A stretch of DNA of 64,000 nt from a virus: positions 1 through 64,000 of IMG/VR virus record IMGVR_UViG_3300045996_003052. One strand, written 5' to 3'. A program made the position numbers and the translations under genes. A model generated the notes under the pieces. That model had not been told where the DNA came from. It saw only the letters and a program-made list of their open reading frames with translations, and searched no databases. Below, in pieces: positions 60,901 to 64,000 of the stretch. Positions within the stretch are counted from its first letter, which is position 1. The number at the start of each line of letters is the position of its first letter.

Positions 60901-62958
60901 CACGGTACTGTAGTCGGCCTGTTCCTTCTTAGCGCGCTCCATGTTCTCACGAAGCTGCTTAAGGAACTGCCCAGTCTGATCAAGCGCATTAAACAACTTG
61001 CCTTGACCGTTAGCCCAGTCGATTGAAGTCTTTAGCGCCTGCTTATTCCGCTCAATGAGCCCGTCTTGGGTCATGATGAACAGCTCGGCGTCCGTCCTCA
61101 TGTCCCGCCACATTCGGCGAGCGTTGCCAAATGAAAGTACTTCTCGCGCCGCGGCAAAGTCGCGGACGACTGCCGCCAACCCCTTAGACGTTTGCGAAAG
61201 AAGTAAGCTGAATTCGTTCCAGCCTTTCAGGACCCCCGCCAGCACTTGGAGGCTTACGCGGCCAAACGGAACTAAAGCCTCCGCGGCACGCACGGTAAAG
61301 ATTGCTACATCCTCAATTAAGCCCACTATGCGGCTAATGTTATCAGCGCTCGTCTTACCGAACGTCTGGGAAAATAAAGTACCGATGTGGAACAGTGCCT
61401 CGCGAAGCACAGGAGAAAGGTTAACGGCAAGCGCGAGTTTATTTACCCAGTTCGTCCAGTGGACCTGCATGATTTGCATGCGGTCAGACAACGTGAGCGT
61501 AAAGTCGCCGAGGTTCTTAAGATGTTCCTCAATCTTCTTGAGCGACATCTCATAAAAGGCTTGCACGCGGTTTGCCGCGGTCATCGCCTCAACGGTCGTG
61601 TGGTGGGCCTTCGCCCACTCGCGGTTAGCCTCACCGACCTTAACGATGATGCCGAGGTTGTCCAAGATGCGCGGAGACACACGGCCAAGGGCCAGGACGA
61701 GGTCGTCCATCGCACGCGGTGCCTCAATGCCCATGGCGCGGCCAAGCTTGATGGCCGCCTCACCAAGGAGTCCGAATTTCTCCGGCGTCACCTCGAGACC
61801 GAACAACATCGCGCGGTTGGCCTGCCGCATTAAGTCGAAGTCGGTAATAAGGCCGCGTGTCTTTTCCCGAGCAACCTCAATGGTACGGCCACCAAGCTGA
61901 CCAATGGCGTTTTGGAGGCGGAAGAAGCCCTCGGAAATCATCTGCACCTTAGAGCCTTGGGCACCAAGCTCAATAACTGTGCTAATAATTCCGGTGACGC
62001 TATCCTTAATAAATCCGAGAGTCTTAACAACAGCCTGGGCGGCTAGGTCGGCTAGGGTAATTGCCCCAGTAAGCCTAAAGAAGGCCCGGTCAAAGAAGGC
62101 ACCAGTTTTCGTAGCCTCCGTACCTATCTTACTTGTTTCAACGGCTAGCTTCTTCGTCTCATCCGCAAGCTTTTGAAGTGCGGCTGGAGCTTGCTGTCCA
62201 AGAGCCTGATACTTCGCGACGGCTTCAGTAACGACCTGATTGACTCGGCGCTGCTCGCTCTCGGTAAGTTTTGCCGCACTACCTACCCTAGCGACAGCCG
62301 CCGCCATGTTATTGGCAGCACTAATCGTTTTAGAACCGCTAAACTCAGCGTAAAGTCTGTTAATTTCGCGTTGCGTCGCTGAAAGGCCTTGGGTCGCTTT
62401 CTGTAGCGCGATGAGCTGAGTAGGAGCGGTTCTTCCAAGCGCTTGGTACTTGGCAATTGCCTCGTTAACGGCGGCACTAACTGCGCGAGTATCAGCAGCG
62501 GTAAGCTTAGACGCGCCGCCGATCTCCCGAACAGCCTTGACGTAATTGAGAGCGTGGGTAATGGTCTTTGTACCACTTACCTGCTCAAGTTCCTTTGCAT
62601 AGCTCTTAGTAGCGGCAGTAACCTGCCTTGTCGCCTCAAAAAGTTCCCTTAGCGCTTTTGGAGCCCGTTGACCTAGGGCGGCGTACTTAGCGAGTGCCTC
62701 TTCAAGAACGCGGTTGGCCTGGCGGGACTCGTCGGCGGTAAGCTTAGAGGCTCCGCCAACTTCTCGAATGGCCTGGATGATGGCTTGGGATTGCCGAATA
62801 ATCCGGTCGCCAGAAAACTGGTTGTAGGCTTTATTGACGTTGGCGAAGGCCTGGGTAAACTCCGAAGCTACCTTAAGGTACTCATTACGAAGTTTGACAA
62901 CTTCGCGAAGAGCCTGGGTAACTTCAGCAGTTATCCGGAGTGTAACTTCATCAGCCAA
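57904..62958 (-). CDS. Tape-measure protein, 1,684 aa
   Basis: TTG start (the Shine-Dalgarno is weak). Extended helical protein with three tandem repeats of about 75-80 residues in the first 260 residues, each with a KLT-x-x-x-x-R core and a Y-x-ALG segment. A hydrophobic middle (about residues 1,000-1,070, GGIARGVLNMIPLIGPII) and a long coiled C-terminus follow. This is the standard form of tape measures of long-tailed phages. At roughly 0.15 nm per residue the tail would be about 250 nm. Confidence 0.9.
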   Translation of the reverse strand: MADEVTLRITAEVTQALREVVKLRNEYLKVASEFTQAFANVNKAYNQFSGDRIIRQSQAIIQAIREVGGASKLTADESRQANRVLEEALAKYAALGQRAPKALRELFEATRQVTAATKSYAKELEQVSGTKTITHALNYVKAVREIGGASKLTAADTRAVSAAVNEAIAKYQALGRTAPTQLIALQKATQGLSATQREINRLYAEFSGSKTISAANNMAAAVARVGSAAKLTESEQRRVNQVVTEAVAKYQALGQQAPAALQKLADETKKLAVETSKIGTEATKTGAFFDRAFFRLTGAITLADLAAQAVVKTLGFIKDSVTGIISTVIELGAQGSKVQMISEGFFRLQNAIGQLGGRTIEVAREKTRGLITDFDLMRQANRAMLFGLEVTPEKFGLLGEAAIKLGRAMGIEAPRAMDDLVLALGRVSPRILDNLGIIVKVGEANREWAKAHHTTVEAMTAANRVQAFYEMSLKKIEEHLKNLGDFTLTLSDRMQIMQVHWTNWVNKLALAVNLSPVLREALFHIGTLFSQTFGKTSADNISRIVGLIEDVAIFTVRAAEALVPFGRVSLQVLAGVLKGWNEFSLLLSQTSKGLAAVVRDFAAAREVLSFGNARRMWRDMRTDAELFIMTQDGLIERNKQALKTSIDWANGQGKLFNALDQTGQFLKQLRENMERAKKEQADYSTVVDGTITGLHKWESTEDELNQTLEAGSKQRDALLKKTAELAAALEMAEKNGVPAATVIKEYGAAITDVSNRSQVFGTAVPDSINRWVDAMEKALPVRDKFIKNVENLERVLQLLPKDIPFEEVLREFGAAIQDANDRSHAFNLKVPAMVASWSDSFRAYRETLANIKQGNEDLEAHITKMGEVQERMLSLKTEFDKKYFKLMDNGREDRLALLDTEYEEAMAKLGPMVQGFETEWMEAASAIGRAHVAATDKVKSTWGSTITELTKTLPQALLSAFSGGGNVMNTISAAIGNVLGPKLFSMEGGGLGKKMSDALTGGSAGGGIASKAGLLGGIARGVLNMIPLIGPIIGMLAGPIAKGIKRLFTGPSMEKKVAADLGREYGQAFSDGLIDKITADAKRLGDRMAATGLHLKAVIEEAGGVTTANVNKWIAKTRDLFVFLERGIITSEEAAKSLNEVIPDLAKTFEKAGGMWNSQFRELIDLTKREGLEIQAVTDLLDAQVTKLAGGTTKVIDGFADKIIKLGEAANSANANLEGGLFGKAGEDAFKTGGNYVKGLTKEIFLLEAEIKDLKDKDKLGELTRKQRENLSQLEEKLKTLQHQFKGLSQTQKEAAEQLDKIAKEGQVEFDRLNRITLRTFNAMVAEGKSPVEAIDAIGASVDKLAKVQEILGLNGSKAFDKLKRWRELVEINRPLLEQAQGLNDILVASINLRALDAEGFADLQAQGLETYAKLKAAGFTESESLQQMKGFLESVILAHEERGEVIDDETAKLIAQAREEGIIKDKQITTNDILMEGLGAIIKAVGGDLPEAWKKMGNEAEIQAKRAAQAAEEAHRKVKDVSGALDRAEGQWQDWGDAAVDAARDAQAAVDGVSFGSSPGGLKEWSPLLNKSRKDMLAFARDGSLAMDSLINRMKLVPELAPEFTADKLGINRVLEQSDSIARQTAIQGAGMVWNGDMNIKTFTLGEEIEMIKKKLAPGVLGAVHDGGKTYEHFESLVRGVRR

Positions 62959-62976
62959 CTAAGGGGTCTGGGTACG

Positions 62977-63144
62977 CTATTTTCCGTGTAGCTTGGCAAC
63001 CTGGCGTCCCCAGTCCTCCCCTATCCTTTCACAGGCTGCGTCCAAATCAATGGCAAACATCTTCTCACGCAGAGATAGCTTTTCGTTCGGGTAAATCCAA
63101 GAGCTCGGCTTCTGGCCGTACCGGCGCCCCAACCGGTCGAGCAT
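62977..63144 (-). CDS. Tail assembly chaperone, second frame
   Basis: The frame is open from 63,222 to 62,977 and overlaps the 63,065-63,640 gene in a different register (+1). From ATG 63,144 it reads MLDRLGRRYGQKPSSWIYPN and ends QVAKLHGK. Just upstream of the tape measure this is where a G/T-type chaperone extension sits. It could be made by ribosomal frameshift or by internal start; no classical -1 slippery heptamer is visible. Confidence 0.6.
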   Translation of the reverse strand: MLDRLGRRYGQKPSSWIYPNEKLSLREKMFAIDLDAACERIGEDWGRQVAKLHGK

Positions 63145-63640
63145 GAGCAGCAGCAAGCGGCTGCGGCCCACGAAATTCGGTAGCCTCGTCCTTATTAATG
63201 ACTGGGGCCTCCTTCTCCTCACCCTCGGGTGAAGCGTAGAAAATCCCCAGGAGCTGATCGGACGTCAACATTGTTACCGGAATATGCTCGGGGTTACCGT
63301 CATCCTCCTGCACGATGACAGGTTTCACGACGTGGATTATGGCATACTGGCGCATCGCGTCCAGCATGTCCCTCATCAAGGTTTTATCCACCTGGGCATA
63401 CTGCTCTAATTGAGTTTGCGGCGGCAATCCATCCGCCTTACGTTTCTCCGCGTTGGCCGCCAGCTGGGCCTCAAAATTCATCGCGGAGTCCAGCATAGGT
63501 AACGGCATCGCATTGTTCAGGAGCATAGTCATCATGTCCATGCGACGCAACTCGACGGTTAAAGTGCTGTCGATTTTGACGGTGAAAGTGAACCTACGCC
63601 GGAAATCTGCCGCCGACGTAGGTTTAAGCTGCTCTGCCAT
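63065..63640 (-). CDS. Tail assembly chaperone, first frame, 191 aa
   Basis: ATG after GGAGGCGAGACC. Conserved parts: RRRFTFTVKIDSTLTVELRR, MLLNNAMPLPMLDS, and an acidic, Pro-rich C-terminus that overlaps the next frame. Position between the major tail protein and the tape measure, and two overlapping frames, fit the tail-chaperone pair. Confidence 0.7.
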   Translation of the reverse strand: MAEQLKPTSAADFRRRFTFTVKIDSTLTVELRRMDMMTMLLNNAMPLPMLDSAMNFEAQLAANAEKRKADGLPPQTQLEQYAQVDKTLMRDMLDAMRQYAIIHVVKPVIVQEDDGNPEHIPVTMLTSDQLLGIFYASPEGEEKEAPVINKDEATEFRGPQPLAAAHARPVGAPVRPEAELLDLPERKAISA

Positions 63641-63667
63641 GGTCTCGCCTCCAAGGCCTGTTTGAGT

Positions 63668-64000
63668 TTACGCCGACGGCGACACTGAAGCCGAAGGTGA
63701 CTGGGACCCAGATGGTGATTGTGTTGCCGAGGATGAAGCTGACGGCGACGGCGATGACACGCCAAACGTAGCCGCCGCCTTCTCACGACTTAGCTGAAAG
63801 ATCTGATCGCCTCGGGTACGCGTCGTATCCGGCAGGCACTGGAACATGACGGCGTAGGTGCTGGGCGCGGTACGACTATAGGTCAGCGGCATCGCGTTAA
63901 TGGAGATGCACTTGTACGCCACAAGAATCTCGTAGGCGCCGGCGATGTCGCGTCGAGCCGACGATAAGAAAATCGTCGTATAGAGAGGCGCGATGATGCT
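63668..64000 (-). CDS. Major tail or tube-like protein with SPSAS tail, 5' end off the window
   Basis: Open from the right edge, so the start is missing. Visible 110 residues: beta-rich segment (APLYTTIFLSSARRDIAGAY, then CISINAMPLTYSRTAPSTYA and YAVMFQCLPD) and a C-terminal S-P-S-A-S-x tail of about 25 residues. Directly upstream of the tail chaperones, as expected for the tube protein. Confidence 0.65.
   Translation of the reverse strand, partial: SIIAPLYTTIFLSSARRDIAGAYEILVAYKCISINAMPLTYSRTAPSTYAVMFQCLPDTTRTRGDQIFQLSREKAAATFGVSSPSPSASSSATQSPSGSQSPSASVSPSA

Noticed and set aside
58411-62991. Plus-strand frames opposite the tape-measure gene
   Set aside because: High GC with Ala/Lys-rich sense codons leaves many open antisense frames. 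None has start signals or plausible products.

Overview
This window is part of the genome of a large tailed double-stranded DNA phage, most likely with a long non-contractile tail. The basis is a 1,684-residue tape-measure protein, overlapping tail-chaperone-like frames, a tail-tip protein, a lysis cassette and a phage replication set that includes a family A DNA polymerase. Overall composition is moderately GC-rich. Start sites mostly carry Shine-Dalgarno motifs and promoters have bacterial sigma70-type -10 boxes, so the host is a bacterium that I cannot identify. I see no integrase, lysogeny repressor, tRNA, rRNA or CRISPR array. Capsid, portal and large terminase genes are not in the window.

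Layout. (1) 1-11,716, minus strand: a late operon read leftward from a promoter near 11,830. It holds virion proteins with Ser-Pro hexapeptide repeats, three glycosyltransferases, a methyltransferase and small zinc proteins, and it runs off the left edge. (2) 11,717-15,546: the divergence and regulatory zone. It has an AT-rich island whose gene lies between 31-bp inverted repeats containing boxA-like sequence, an HTH gene resembling small terminase subunits on the minus strand, and an intergenic array of nine GTWAC sites. (3) 15,547-48,561, plus strand: the early region, with many small accessory genes (15.5-30.7 kb) followed by replication and nucleotide genes. These are an SNF2 helicase, an archaeo-eukaryotic primase, a UvrD-like helicase, a predicted base-hypermodification set, PolA, a VRR-NUC-like nuclease and a MazG-like protein. 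(4) 48,562-64,000, minus strand: lysis and tail genes read leftward from beyond the right edge and ended by an intrinsic terminator at 48.56-48.60 kb.

How the genes fit together. About a dozen early promoters share TGTACW or TTTACW, a 17-18 bp spacer and TATAAT, often with an A-tract just upstream. Several place the start codon 6-7 nt after the -10 box, which implies leaderless mRNAs. A thymidylate-synthase-like enzyme with Asp at the base-recognition position, a kinase-glycosylase fusion, a 5-hmdU-kinase-helical-like protein and a dCMP deaminase suggest that the phage replaces or hypermodifies a pyrimidine. The glycosyltransferases beside Ser-rich virion linkers suggest that the particle is glycosylated.

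The most unusual property is the large number of perfect or near-perfect inverted repeats inside coding sequence, with arms of 8 to 21 bp and loops of mostly 0-7 nt. No two share a sequence, and they occur at far above the number expected by chance. They are scarce in patches that also look foreign by other criteria (27.1-30.7 kb and the homing-endonuclease tracts).
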